The notes under the pieces are model-generated. The model was not told where the DNA came from. It worked only from the letters and a program-made list of their open reading frames with translations, and did no database searches. The translations under genes and the position numbers were made by a program. A stretch of 64,000 nucleotides of DNA from Pseudobdellovibrionaceae bacterium (lineage in GTDB: Bacteria > Bdellovibrionota > FAC87 > UBA2466 > JACKAF01): the NCBI GenBank assembly GCA_020635235.1, contig JACKAF010000001.1, positions 558,001 through 622,000 of the forward strand, written 5' to 3'. The number at the start of each line of letters is the position of its first letter. Position 1 is the stretch's first letter. Of this stretch, positions 8,608-17,260 are shown piece by piece.

Positions 8608-9921
8608 ATGTCCCACCTGCTCGCTGCTAGACTGCAGATGGCCCTCTCTTTGGGTTTCCACATTGTTTTTGCATCTATAGGCATGGCGATGCCTTTCCTC
8701 ATGCTGACGGCCTACCGACGCTTTCTAAAGACGAAAAATCCGGAATATCGTGAGCTCACACGCACCTGGTCCAAAGGTGTTGCGATCTTTTTTGCTGTCG
8801 GAGCCGTTTCAGGGACGGCTCTGTCGTTTGAGTTAGGATTACTTTGGCCTGGGTTCATGAAGTACGCGGGTCCGATAGTGGGGCTGCCCTTCGCGTTGGA
8901 GGGGGCAGCCTTTTTCCTGGAAGCGATTGCGATCGGGATTTTTCTGTATGGTTGGGAAAGGGTGCCCCCCCGGGTGCACTGGTTGAGTGGTTTGGTGGTC
9001 GGGCTCTCTGGTTTGGCCTCCGCGTTTTTTGTCATTAGCGCGAATGGCTGGATGAATGCACCGGCTGGTTTTGATTGGAACGGCGGTAATCCCATTAATG
9101 TAGATCCATTAAAGGCCATGATGAACGAGGCTTTCCTTCTGCAAGCGGTGCATATGTCGGTGGCCGCTTTTCAAGCGGTAGGCTTTGCGGTGGCAGGGAT
9201 GCACGCGTGGTTGTACCTAAAGCGCGGCTACAGCCTGCACTTTAAGGCGGTAAAGATTGCGCTCGTGTGGGGCGCGCTGGCCTCCTTGATCCAGCCGGTT
9301 ATTGGCGACCTATCTGCCAAAGCCGTGGCACAGCGCCAACCCGAGAAGTTTGCGGCGATGGAAGCCCACTTTGAAACACAAAGCCACGCAGGCTTACTGA
9401 TCGGAGGGATTCCAGATGAAGAAAAAGCAGAAGTGCGTTTCGGTCTGCATCTGCCGGGCCTTTTGAGTTTCTTAGCGCATGGGGATTTTTCGTCCGTCGT
9501 TAAGGGACTTGAAGAATTTCCAAGAGACGACTGGCCGCCCGTACTAGTGACTCACCTTGCGTTTCAGCTAATGGTGGGGTTTGGAATGCTCTTGCTCCTT
9601 GTCGGAACGGTTGGCGTTTTTCAGCTTTGGCGAAAAAAGACTCTTTCAGTGGGATTGTTGAAAACTCTCGTTCTTTGTATTCCCTTTGGGTTTATAGCGA
9701 TGGAGGCCGGCTGGGTAGTGACAGAAGTCGGGCGGCAGCCGTGGGTAATTTACCGTTTGCTTCGAACGGCGGAAGCGGTAACTCCCCGTCCCGCGGTATG
9801 GGTAACACTCTTTGGTTATGGGGCGCTTTATTTGTTTCTGTGCGTCGTTTTGGTCTTTGTGATGCAAAGGCAAGTTGAGTCCTTGCACAAGAGACTTGCG
9901 AAGACCGGAGGCGCCAGCTGA
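8608..9921 (+). CDS. cydA: Cytochrome bd ubiquinol oxidase subunit I
   Basis: This 437-residue membrane protein carries the CydA signatures: an N-terminal R-L-Q-M-A-L-S-L-G-F-H with the haem-ligand His near residue 18, the second haem-ligand His in Q-A-V-H-M-S, the quinol-loop residues in K-A-V-A-Q-R-Q-P-E-K-F-A-A-M-E, and the E-V-G-R-Q-P-W-V-I-Y block. The length indicates the short Q-loop form (E. coli CydA is over 500 residues), as in cyanide-insensitive CioA-type enzymes. It reduces O2 to water with quinol, with high oxygen affinity in many species. Its TGA overlaps the cydB ATG by one base. Confidence 0.96.
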   Translation: MSHLLAARLQMALSLGFHIVFASIGMAMPFLMLTAYRRFLKTKNPEYRELTRTWSKGVAIFFAVGAVSGTALSFELGLLWPGFMKYAGPIVGLPFALEGAAFFLEAIAIGIFLYGWERVPPRVHWLSGLVVGLSGLASAFFVISANGWMNAPAGFDWNGGNPINVDPLKAMMNEAFLLQAVHMSVAAFQAVGFAVAGMHAWLYLKRGYSLHFKAVKIALVWGALASLIQPVIGDLSAKAVAQRQPEKFAAMEAHFETQSHAGLLIGGIPDEEKAEVRFGLHLPGLLSFLAHGDFSSVVKGLEEFPRDDWPPVLVTHLAFQLMVGFGMLLLLVGTVGVFQLWRKKTLSVGLLKTLVLCIPFGFIAMEAGWVVTEVGRQPWVIYRLLRTAEAVTPRPAVWVTLFGYGALYLFLCVVLVFVMQRQVESLHKRLAKTGGAS

Positions 9922-10925
9922 TGGTTTTCTCTTTGCTCCTATTTCTCGCATTGAGTCTTCTGCTTTATGCGTTGTTTGGCGGGGCGGATTTTGGCGCGGG
10001 CATTTTAGAGATGTGGCGCATGGGGAAAATGGGAAAACAGGAGCACGCGCTCGTCCAGCGGGCGATGGCCCCTGTATGGGAAGCCAATCACATCTGGTTG
10101 ATTGTCGCAGTAGTGATCGTGTTTATGGCTTTTCCGTCGGTATATGCTACAGTTTGTACTTTTCTTTTTATCCCGCTGATGTGCGTGCTCTTGGGCATTG
10201 TGGCGCGTGGCTGCGCTTTTGTTTTGCGGTACTACGATGCGACCGCGGGGCATTCGAAACTTTACTCAGGCATCTTCGCTGTGAGCAGTACCTTCTGTAC
10301 TTTTTTTCTGGGAGTCCTTGCCGGAGCGATGACCTTTGGCAGACTCGATCCTTTGGCGACGGACTTTGAAGCAGCCTATCTCGCCCCTTGGCTGAATGGA
10401 CATTGTGCACTGACGGGTGTTTTTGCCTGTTCTCTTTTTAGTTTTCTTGCCGCTTTGTATTTAAGCGGGGAAGCGGAGGTTAAGGCGCTGCAGGAGGATT
10501 TCCAAAAGCGTGCGGCCTACGCGAGTATCGGGATGGTTTTGGCGGGCGCGGCAGTGTTTGCGACACAGCGGGGACTCATTGCGAAGTTTATCCATACACC
10601 TTTGGCTTTGAGTTGTTTTTTTCTTGCCACTCTCCTGATGGGCCAGCTGTGGTACGCGTTCAGTTTTTTGGAGGCCACCCAAAGCGTGCGCTTTTGGACC
10701 CGCGCTGCCGGTGCCGGAGTCGTGGCGATGGTAATGTTGGGTTGGTACTCGGTGGTGTTTCCGGCGGCTTTGGTTTTTCGTGAAGGCGTACTCACGTATT
10801 ATGACGCCGCTGCACCGGCGCCCGTGCTCAAGGCGTTACTCATTGCGCTTGTCGTTGGTCTGCTCGTGATTATCCCCGCACTCCTGTACCTGTTTCGAAT
10901 CTTTAAGTGGGAAGTTTTGGAATAG
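9921..10925 (+). CDS. cydB: Cytochrome bd ubiquinol oxidase subunit II
   Basis: This 334-residue polytopic protein begins with the conserved G-A-D-F-G-A-G-I-L-E element of CydB and contains the P-V-W-E-A-N-H-I-W-L segment diagnostic of the family. It pairs with CydA to form the oxidase. The ATG overlaps the cydA stop (TGATG), indicating coupled translation. No small cydX-type gene is evident directly downstream, and no cydCD assembly transporter is in the window. Confidence 0.96.
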   Translation: MVFSLLLFLALSLLLYALFGGADFGAGILEMWRMGKMGKQEHALVQRAMAPVWEANHIWLIVAVVIVFMAFPSVYATVCTFLFIPLMCVLLGIVARGCAFVLRYYDATAGHSKLYSGIFAVSSTFCTFFLGVLAGAMTFGRLDPLATDFEAAYLAPWLNGHCALTGVFACSLFSFLAALYLSGEAEVKALQEDFQKRAAYASIGMVLAGAAVFATQRGLIAKFIHTPLALSCFFLATLLMGQLWYAFSFLEATQSVRFWTRAAGAGVVAMVMLGWYSVVFPAALVFREGVLTYYDAAAPAPVLKALLIALVVGLLVIIPALLYLFRIFKWEVLE

Positions 10926-10975
10926 GCCTACCGGGGAACTCCCGTCACGTGCACGCTTCGCAGTTTACGAGAAAG

Positions 10976-11048
10976 TGCGCCAGCAGGGACTCGAACCCCG
11001 GGCCCGATGATTAAGAGTCATCTGCTCTACCAACTGAGCTACTGGCGC
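10976..11048 (-). tRNA. tRNA-Lys (CTT)
   Basis: On the minus strand a full cloverleaf folds: acceptor GCGCCAG/CTGGCGC, D arm GCTC/GAGC, anticodon stem GATGA/TCATC with loop CTCTTAA (anticodon CTT), a five-base variable loop, and a TTCGAGT T-loop. The discriminator is A; CCA is not encoded. It lies downstream of the minus-strand glycosyltransferase and converges on cydB. Confidence 0.97.
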
Positions 11049-11109
11049 ATACGGTAACTGTCCTTAGTTAATGGACCCCTGGCGAGTTGTCCACCCCAAT
11101 TTTTCCCAA

Positions 11110-12885
11110 TTAATGCGAGTGGATGAGCCTATTGAAGAGCCGCGAGCGTTTGAGGCTGTTCTTAAGGGGGGACAGCCAGGGGAGGTTCTCGGCGAGGGTT
11201 GCCGGGAGCCCGCTGCCCAGGAGCCCCTTTACCGTAAGCGGCAGTCGGGGGATTCGGTTATAGCCCAGATCCGAGCGGATCATCCTCTGGAGAATCTCCG
11301 GGTACTCTTCCTCCAACCGGCACTCGTTCCAGTAGTTGTAGCGCACCCCCTGAGTCGCGCTTTCCAGGTGCTCGGCGCAGAGGTGGCCGAGGTACAAGTT
11401 GCGCTTCCCCTGCCGGAGGCACTCAAAGTTAAAGGCCACGTCTCCAAAGTTGTTGTAAAAATCAAACGGGTCCATGCCTCCGGCCACCTTAAACGTCGCG
11501 CGCGCAAAGGCACATGCCGCAAAGGTGCCGGCGAAAACCTCTTTGGTTTCCAGAGTGAAATTTTCGGGATCTGTAATGTGCCGGATGCGGACGAGCCGGT
11601 TGAAACCCCCGTAGCTTGCTTCCATTCCCCCGTACTGCAAACTCCCGTCCGGAAAATTCAAACGACAACCCACGGTGCCTACCCAATCGAACTGCAACCA
11701 CCGTGCAAAATCATCCAGAGCGTACTTGCCATCAAAAAACACGTCGTTATTCAGCAGAAAAATCAAATCCCCTTCCGCGTGTTCCTCAATTGCCCAATTG
11801 TGCATGGCTGCGTAATTAAAACGATGGGGGTAATCGACAAGTTTTATCGGAAAGGCGTACCTTTCGGTTTCCTTGCGGATGAGCTCAAATTCTTCAGGCC
11901 GCGACTGGTTATTCACCAGAATAACTTCCGCCCTTACCGCTCCAATCTGCCGCGAGAGGCTCTCTAAGCACCGAGCGGTCCACTTCGCATTGTTCTTAAA
12001 ACAAATAATCACGGAGAACGACGAGTTTTTTAGCGGCGCCAGATGGGGCTTAATGACCATCGTCTTTAATTTGTGTGACTCTGCCAAGGCCGGAAATCCG
12101 ATGCGATCCAGGTGCGCCTGCACCAAGGGGGGCAAGGTTCCGATGGCGAGCTTCGGTCGGGCCCGGTGGTAATACAAGAAACCAGAAACAGAAACAAAGC
12201 GCGCTTTGGCCTCATGCAAACGTAAAAGCAAGTCGTGGTCTGCGTGCGGGTGGGCCTCCCCATGAAATCCACCCACCTTCTCAAAAAGAGCGCGCGACAC
12301 GACAAAATTGCCGCCGATATAATTGAAATGCAAAAGGTCAAACCAGCTGAACTCAGGTTTCGAAAGAAAGTTTTCGGCCCGCCGGCCCGATTCGTCCACC
12401 TGCACTTCATGGCAATACAACACGTCCGCGCGTTTTGCCTGCAGTTGGCGGGCCCACTCGAAAAGAGCCGAAGGTGCCAGCACGCTTCCGGCCTCCATAA
12501 AGACCAGGTATTCTCCTGAACCCTTATGAACGGCTTCATTCAACTGCGTGCACGCGAGGCGGGATGTGCCGCTGAGTGCCCAGTGAAAACGTGGATCCTT
12601 CTGGGCCTTCAGTTCCTTTGTCCAAACTTTGGTTGGGTTTTCAGCGACAAGTAAGACTTCGAATTTTGCGTAAGACTGCAGGCGAAGGCTTGCCAGGCTC
12701 TGGCCGAGTTGGTGGCCCGTTGTCCCGTGAGAAACTGGCAACAAAACGGTGAAGCGGGGTTGGAACTCCAGTAGGCGCACGCTTCGCTTTTGATCCTCAA
12801 TCTTTTCCGCTAAGTCGGAAACGTCCTCGGGGCGTCCGAAAGTGGCCCAAGGAAAATGGCGCAAGCTGCGTGGAAAAACGGACAC
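11110..12885 (-). CDS. Tandem GT2-family glycosyltransferase
   Basis: This 591-residue cytoplasmic protein has two GT-A folds in series. Domain 1 (about 40-270) starts F-T-V-L-L-P-V but has E-A-G-S where the metal-binding DxD is expected, so it may be inactive. Domain 2 (about 290-560) has S-V-I-I-C-F-K-N-N and the N-N-D-V-F-F metal site. Such proteins add sugars to O-antigen, capsule or glycoprotein. The GTG start at 12885 has AAGGAG nine bases upstream. It follows the YdjM-like gene on the same strand by 68 bases. The acceptor and donor sugars cannot be inferred. Confidence 0.87.
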   Translation of the reverse strand: MSVFPRSLRHFPWATFGRPEDVSDLAEKIEDQKRSVRLLEFQPRFTVLLPVSHGTTGHQLGQSLASLRLQSYAKFEVLLVAENPTKVWTKELKAQKDPRFHWALSGTSRLACTQLNEAVHKGSGEYLVFMEAGSVLAPSALFEWARQLQAKRADVLYCHEVQVDESGRRAENFLSKPEFSWFDLLHFNYIGGNFVVSRALFEKVGGFHGEAHPHADHDLLLRLHEAKARFVSVSGFLYYHRARPKLAIGTLPPLVQAHLDRIGFPALAESHKLKTMVIKPHLAPLKNSSFSVIICFKNNAKWTARCLESLSRQIGAVRAEVILVNNQSRPEEFELIRKETERYAFPIKLVDYPHRFNYAAMHNWAIEEHAEGDLIFLLNNDVFFDGKYALDDFARWLQFDWVGTVGCRLNFPDGSLQYGGMEASYGGFNRLVRIRHITDPENFTLETKEVFAGTFAACAFARATFKVAGGMDPFDFYNNFGDVAFNFECLRQGKRNLYLGHLCAEHLESATQGVRYNYWNECRLEEEYPEILQRMIRSDLGYNRIPRLPLTVKGLLGSGLPATLAENLPWLSPLKNSLKRSRLFNRLIHSH

Positions 12886-12953
12886 GTTTGAGGTCTCCTT
12901 CCCCTACTTGCGTTGCACGGTAGCACGGAACGTCTCCCATCGCTACCGCGCCC

Positions 12954-14195
12954 TTAAGGGCCTGGGCTCAGCAAGTCGCTACGCGGGGGATCCCAGTTGG
13001 GCGTGTATTTGGGGCAGATTTGCGGGTCGAGCGGGGCCGTGAGTTCCGCAAAGTCGGCGCCCTTACGCCGGTCAAAGCGCATGTCCCCGAGAGTCAGACT
13101 TTTTGGGTTCTCCAGGGCAAAGGGCGCGCGGGCAAACTTCAGGTACTCGCTGACAAAGCAGTTACGGGCGTTAAGTTCACGCAGGTTCTCGGCAGAACCC
13201 TGAAAGTACCCAAGAAAATGGATCCCCGGTGTGGAGCGGTAGGGGAAGCGTTGAACGGGAGCCGTGCTCTCTGTGAATTTGAAAAAATCGCAGTGGCGGG
13301 CTTCATAAATCTGAGGAAAGGGCGCCACGAGTGCGCGCACCACTCGGTATTGAGCGCGATCATCGCTTTCTTGAATTTCCATGACCGCCCAGCAAAGCGG
13401 GTTGGAGGGCAGAGGGCTTGCAATGGTATCCAGGTGCGTCCAGCCGTCGGCCGGGAAAGTAGCGAGAACGTAGGCCTTTGCCAGCCGCGAACTGATAACA
13501 AAGGTACTTAGGACGAACAGTAGTGCCGCTGAGGTGGCAAAGACTCGGTAAAGTGGTTTCAAACGGGCGATGCCAAAATAGAGGGCGACGCCCCAAAGTG
13601 TTACAAGAAGCGCCATCCCCTTGGGAACAAGACCCGTTATCCAAAGAAGTACCAAGGCCACGCACCAGATGAGCGCAAAAAAGAACCGGGGGATTTTCCA
13701 CGGCGTGAGCTGAACCAAAACCGGGATAAGCGTGACCCAAATCCAAGGCTCCACGATGAAAACAGAGTCGTCGTAGTACCATTTGTTTTGAAACGGCCAA
13801 AACGGATGGATGCCGTAAGAATTTAGGCCGTCCAAAAAGATGTGCACGCCAATGCCAAAACCAGCCATCAACCAAAGATAACCAAAGTCTTTGCGGCCAA
13901 GCCCTAGCTTTTTCCAGCGGTTATAAAAGTAAATGGGTAAGAGCATGGCCAACACTTGCGGCAGAATGGCCGCGAGCGAGTGTGTGTGGCCGCGGTGGTG
14001 CAGTAAGTACCCCAAGGGTCCCTTCGTAATTGGGGAGTAGAAGAAATCCAGATCCGGCAGGTTGTTCGCTGCCAAGGAGACAAGCCACATGGATGCTTGG
14101 GCGACTTTGGAGACGTTCTCGCCCCGGTGGCGGCGGTACTGAACCGCTTCTTCTGCGATGGCAATTCCAATGAGTGAGTGAGTAATGTTGTCCAC
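12954..14195 (-). CDS. YdjM-like membrane-bound metal-dependent hydrolase
   Basis: This 413-residue membrane protein opens with M-D-N-I-T-H-S-L-I-G, the hallmark of the YdjM/DUF457 family, and has the family's metal-ligand candidates L-P-D-L-D (about 46-50), H-H-R-G-H-T-H-S (66-73) and H-I-F-L-D (about 118-122). Six or so membrane helices follow, then a ~150-residue soluble C-terminal domain that is longer than in YdjM itself. E. coli YdjM is LexA-regulated, but the substrate of the family is not established. AAAGGAGG stands upstream of the ATG. Confidence 0.82.
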   Translation of the reverse strand: MDNITHSLIGIAIAEEAVQYRRHRGENVSKVAQASMWLVSLAANNLPDLDFFYSPITKGPLGYLLHHRGHTHSLAAILPQVLAMLLPIYFYNRWKKLGLGRKDFGYLWLMAGFGIGVHIFLDGLNSYGIHPFWPFQNKWYYDDSVFIVEPWIWVTLIPVLVQLTPWKIPRFFFALIWCVALVLLWITGLVPKGMALLVTLWGVALYFGIARLKPLYRVFATSAALLFVLSTFVISSRLAKAYVLATFPADGWTHLDTIASPLPSNPLCWAVMEIQESDDRAQYRVVRALVAPFPQIYEARHCDFFKFTESTAPVQRFPYRSTPGIHFLGYFQGSAENLRELNARNCFVSEYLKFARAPFALENPKSLTLGDMRFDRRKGADFAELTAPLDPQICPKYTPNWDPPRSDLLSPGP

Positions 14196-14297
14196 GGTAG
14201 GTCTGCCTCCTTTGGACGCGCTGAATCGAAGGCGCTGTCTTGGGAAGTCCTACTATAACAGTTGGAAAGAAAAAGTTCGTGAAGACTGAGTGCTTAT

Positions 14298-14531
14298 TTA
14301 CTCGGTCGGTTGTGACTGGTTGAGCATGCAGCTGACGATGCTGGCCTCATCAGCAGCCGTAAAGTTATTGGGGACCTGGTTTCCATACAAAAGAGCCAGA
14401 CAAAAGTTTTTCTGCTGTAGGAGGATCTCATCCTGATTGTCGGCGGCGTTCGCTTTTGGGGAAATCAGCGTAAGTACGATCCCAAGGCCGATGACAAGTA
14501 AACGGGCGATAAGTTTTTTGCGGTTCTTCAT
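14298..14531 (-). CDS. Small secreted protein, two cysteines
   Basis: This 77-residue protein has a signal peptide (K-N-R-K-K then about 18 hydrophobic residues, cleavage near A-N-A-A), leaving a mature peptide of about 47 residues with two Cys that could form one disulfide. AAGGAG overlaps the stop codon of the upstream reductase gene, ten bases before this ATG, so the two are coupled. I recognise no family; the pattern of a short helix with two Cys and acidic residues is not diagnostic. Confidence 0.72.
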   Translation of the reverse strand: MKNRKKLIARLLVIGLGIVLTLISPKANAADNQDEILLQQKNFCLALLYGNQVPNNFTAADEASIVSCMLNQSQPTE

Positions 14532-14540
14532 AAAGTCTCC

Positions 14541-15299
14541 TTAGCCGTTGACCACGATGGGTTTCAGGTCTGCAGCTGGTGCTTGAGCTGCTGAGCGCGT
14601 CGGCCGCGAAAAGGCCTCTGCGATAATGTTTTGTTTGGGAATACGCAGAACGTTCATAAGCAGCGTCGAAACGCTTTGAACCACTGCGCCTGCACCACAC
14701 ACATAAAAATGGGCGCCGTAGTAGCCAGCTTCCTGCGGAAGGTTGCGTAACACATCGGTTACCCGACCGCGTAAGCCGATCCACATTCGGTTTGCTTGCG
14801 AGAGAACGCAAAATACCTGGGCTCCCAGAGCTTCGAGTTCTCCGCGATACAAAATCTCATCTTCTGTGCGGTATCCAGCGATAACGTAGACATTTGCCGG
14901 GCGACTTTTTTTAAATTCATCAGACTGCAGAATAGATCGAATCGGCGCGATACCGGTTCCGGTCGCCACAAACACCACGGCCTGGGCGTCGGAGTGTTTA
15001 TAGCTGTAGTGGCCAAACGGCGCGCGTGCTACAAAACTATCACCCGCCTGAAGGTGGCTGAGATAAGTACTGCCCTTCCCTCCGGGCACTTCTTTCACAC
15101 AGAGTTCGTAACCATTCTTTTTCGCGTCTTCAGGAGAATTAGCAAAAGAGTAGCAGCGCCACTCCTTACCCACCTGCACGCTCACAAACTGCCCCGCACG
15201 GAAATTCAACCGGCGGTTGGCTTTGAAAAAAATCCTAAAAACTGTTGGGCTGACTTGTTCCCGTCGAAGGACGGTGCATTTAAGCTTTTTGGCGAACAT
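14541..15299 (-). CDS. FNR-type flavin oxidoreductase (FAD/NAD(P)H)
   Basis: This 252-residue cytoplasmic enzyme has an FAD-binding barrel with R-C-Y-S (RxYS flavin motif) and an NAD(P) domain with G-T-G-I-A-P and a C-G-A-G-A-V near the end, as in ferredoxin-NADP reductase, CDP-6-deoxy-delta-3,4-glucoseen reductase-like and phenol-hydroxylase reductase proteins. It lacks a [2Fe-2S] ferredoxin domain. The start M-F-A-K-K-L-K at 15299 begins the barrel; upstream residues in the same frame look non-coding. It is followed by a small secreted-protein gene. Electron partner unknown. Confidence 0.85.
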   Translation of the reverse strand: MFAKKLKCTVLRREQVSPTVFRIFFKANRRLNFRAGQFVSVQVGKEWRCYSFANSPEDAKKNGYELCVKEVPGGKGSTYLSHLQAGDSFVARAPFGHYSYKHSDAQAVVFVATGTGIAPIRSILQSDEFKKSRPANVYVIAGYRTEDEILYRGELEALGAQVFCVLSQANRMWIGLRGRVTDVLRNLPQEAGYYGAHFYVCGAGAVVQSVSTLLMNVLRIPKQNIIAEAFSRPTRSAAQAPAADLKPIVVNG

Positions 15300-15515
15300 T
15301 GAAATTCCAGGGCTAAGTGTTGGGTGTGGTACCAAGGTGAGGTGGCTTGGCCTTCAAGATTGCAAGGGGGATACCAGGCATTTACGCACGAAACGGCAGC
15401 CCAAAGTGCCTAGGTGCTGCCTAGTCTGGCGGTCTAGCAGGCAGGGACCCGCAATAAAGTTCAATATAATTAAGCATTTATGCTCGGTGTCGTCCGAGTA
15501 TACGCTTTGTATACG

Positions 15516-16910
15516 CTAGACGCCGAAATACTCCGCGAGCCGAGCGTGCCTGTCACCGTCCAGCTTCGCAAAGCGCACCATTTCGAGGAGCTTTGTGTGC
15601 TGTCCCTTGAGGCGCGCTTCGTAGAGCGCCTTATCGAGCAGTGTTGGATCGGGTGGGGCGATGGCCACGATGTCTCTTTTCTCGATGTCCCCCTCGACGC
15701 AGTCCCAACGCTTGAGCAAGTTCACGGCCGTCTCCACTCGAAAGTCGCGCCGATTATAAAAGTTCATTTCGCTTCTCAGATAGTCGTACCCTTCCGCGTT
15801 CACACGGGCGGTGTGATCCTGAATTTTTAGATAAACGGACTGGATGAATCCAGGCTCTGGGTTTGCCCATTTAATAAACTCCATCTGCACCGTGATGTCG
15901 TCTTCGTCGTAAAGCAAAAGACCTTGCGCCGGCTTGCCGTCGCGTCCCGCGCGGCCCACTTCCTGGTAGTAGGCTTCAATGGAGCCTGGGAGTTCGGCGT
16001 GCAGGACCGCGCGAATATCGGACTTGTCTACACCCAATCCAAAGGCCGGAGTGGCCAAAATAATATCGCCCGTACTTTTCATGAAGGCGTTCTGGTTTTG
16101 CTTGCGAACCCTATCCGGTAGCTGCCCATGGTAAATGAGATGTGGCACCCCTTTTTTGCGCAAGCCCTCTGAGAAATTTGAGAGGGTCTGGATCAAAGAA
16201 AAATAGACGATAGTGGGGCCTTTTTCTTTTTTTCTGAACTCCAAGAAAGCCACGAGCTTGTTTTCCAGACCGTGGAGGGATTCCACATCCAGCTGGAGAT
16301 TTTCTCGAGCGATACCGTGATGAAAAACTTTAACTTCTTCGCGTGGGAGCTGGAGCTGTTTGAGGATATCGGTTTGAACTTCCGGGGTGGCTGTTGCCGT
16401 GAGTGCCATCGTGACCGGATCTTTTAATAGATGGCGAAACTCCGCCATCCGTGTGTAGTCCGGTCGGAAGTCGTGGCCCCATTGGGAGATACAGTGCGCT
16501 TCATCGACGGCTAACAAGGAAACTTTGTTTTTGGCAAGGGCCTCACGAAATTCGGGTTTCTGAAAACGCTCTGGCGTGACGTAGACAAGTTCGTATTTTT
16601 GTTCCGCGAGCTGCTTGTAGCGGCCGTTGCGTTCGTCGCGAGAAAGTGAGGAGTTGATGTAACAACATTTGAACCCTCGCTTCGTGGCGGCGTCCACTTG
16701 ATCTTTCATCAGCGCAATCAGCGGGGAAATTACGAGCGTGAGTCCTGGCAACAGGCGTGCCGGAAGCTGGTAACAAAGGCTCTTTCCCATTCCAGTGGGC
16801 GCGAGGACAAGAGTGTGCTTCCCCTCAAGCGCACTTTGAATGATCTTCTCCTGATCCCCACGAAACTCGTGGTACCCGAAGAGACTTTCCAAAGACTTTT
16901 TAAGAGTCAT
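15516..16910 (-). CDS. recQ: Short RecQ-type DNA helicase lacking a canonical zinc-binding domain
   Basis: This 464-residue protein has all SF2 RecQ helicase motifs: G-M-G-K-S Walker A (40-44), D-E-A-H (136-139) followed by the aromatic loop C-I-S-Q-W-G-H-D-F-R-P, T-A-T-A-T, and Q-E-V-G-R-A-G-R-D-G. It should unwind DNA 3' to 5' in recombination repair. The protein stops just after the point where RecQ-Ct has its four-Cys zinc site: only the flanking helix L-L-E-M-V-R-F-A-K and A-E-Y-F-G remain, with the Cys replaced. Winged helix and HRDC domains are absent. The ATG has no obvious SD. Confidence 0.9.
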   Translation of the reverse strand: MTLKKSLESLFGYHEFRGDQEKIIQSALEGKHTLVLAPTGMGKSLCYQLPARLLPGLTLVISPLIALMKDQVDAATKRGFKCCYINSSLSRDERNGRYKQLAEQKYELVYVTPERFQKPEFREALAKNKVSLLAVDEAHCISQWGHDFRPDYTRMAEFRHLLKDPVTMALTATATPEVQTDILKQLQLPREEVKVFHHGIARENLQLDVESLHGLENKLVAFLEFRKKEKGPTIVYFSLIQTLSNFSEGLRKKGVPHLIYHGQLPDRVRKQNQNAFMKSTGDIILATPAFGLGVDKSDIRAVLHAELPGSIEAYYQEVGRAGRDGKPAQGLLLYDEDDITVQMEFIKWANPEPGFIQSVYLKIQDHTARVNAEGYDYLRSEMNFYNRRDFRVETAVNLLKRWDCVEGDIEKRDIVAIAPPDPTLLDKALYEARLKGQHTKLLEMVRFAKLDGDRHARLAEYFGV

Positions 16911-16940
16911 TAGGTTGAAGATTCAATAAGGAGTGAACCG

Positions 16941-16960
16941 GCCGCTCCGGGCGGAGCGGC
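16941..16960. terminator. GC-rich hairpin between basic-protein gene and recQ
   Basis: A perfect eight-base-pair stem (GCCGCTCC / GGAGCGGC) with a four-base loop lies between the stop of the small basic-protein gene and the recQ start, both on the minus strand. The T-tract is poor, so it may be an attenuator or RNA-stability hairpin rather than a strong terminator. Confidence 0.45.
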
Positions 16961-16969
16961 TTTCAAAAA

Positions 16970-17113
16970 TTAACCGCGGCTATGCTTCTTGTTGCGCATC
17001 TTCTTTTTCAGCTTGCGGCGCCGTGCCAATTTGGAGCCCGGGTTTTGCTGCTGACGGCTCCGTTTGATCCGTGCCTTACGTTTTGCGGTCGCTCTCGCGC
17101 CTCGTTTCGCCAT
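16970..17113 (-). CDS. 47-residue highly basic protein
   Basis: This short frame encodes 47 residues of which 23 are Lys or Arg; only one His and no Asp, Glu or Cys are present. It starts ATG with a perfect AGGAGG Shine-Dalgarno seven bases upstream (GTCTAGGAGGATGGC), which is strong evidence that it is translated. The blocks A-R-R-R-K-L-K-K-K and A-K-R-K-A-R-I-K-R suggest nucleic-acid binding: a small nucleoid or ribosome-associated protein. I do not recognise a family; it does not read like known short ribosomal proteins such as L34 or L36. It lies upstream of recQ on the same strand. Confidence 0.7.
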   Translation of the reverse strand: MAKRGARATAKRKARIKRSRQQQNPGSKLARRRKLKKKMRNKKHSRG

Positions 17114-17260
17114 GCCATCCTCCTAGACAAGACCCATACATCTACCTCAGACGGTCTTCGGACGTCAATTCCAGGGCGCTGTGTGCCGAAAGAGAAGTAG
17201 AGGACCTGATAGAATAGGAAGCATACCCTCCCCAATCCCTTCATATTAAGGAGAAGGCCC

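Noticed and set aside
11071..11967. 298-residue plus-strand frame over the glycosyltransferase
   Set aside because: Antisense to the GT2 gene and runs out of the tRNA-Lys region; no family features.
15483..15503. CTCGG/CCGAG hairpin and repeated GTATAC as terminator for recQ
   Set aside because: Short stem with no T-run; the GTATAC copies overlap the end of the recQ neighbourhood without clear pattern.
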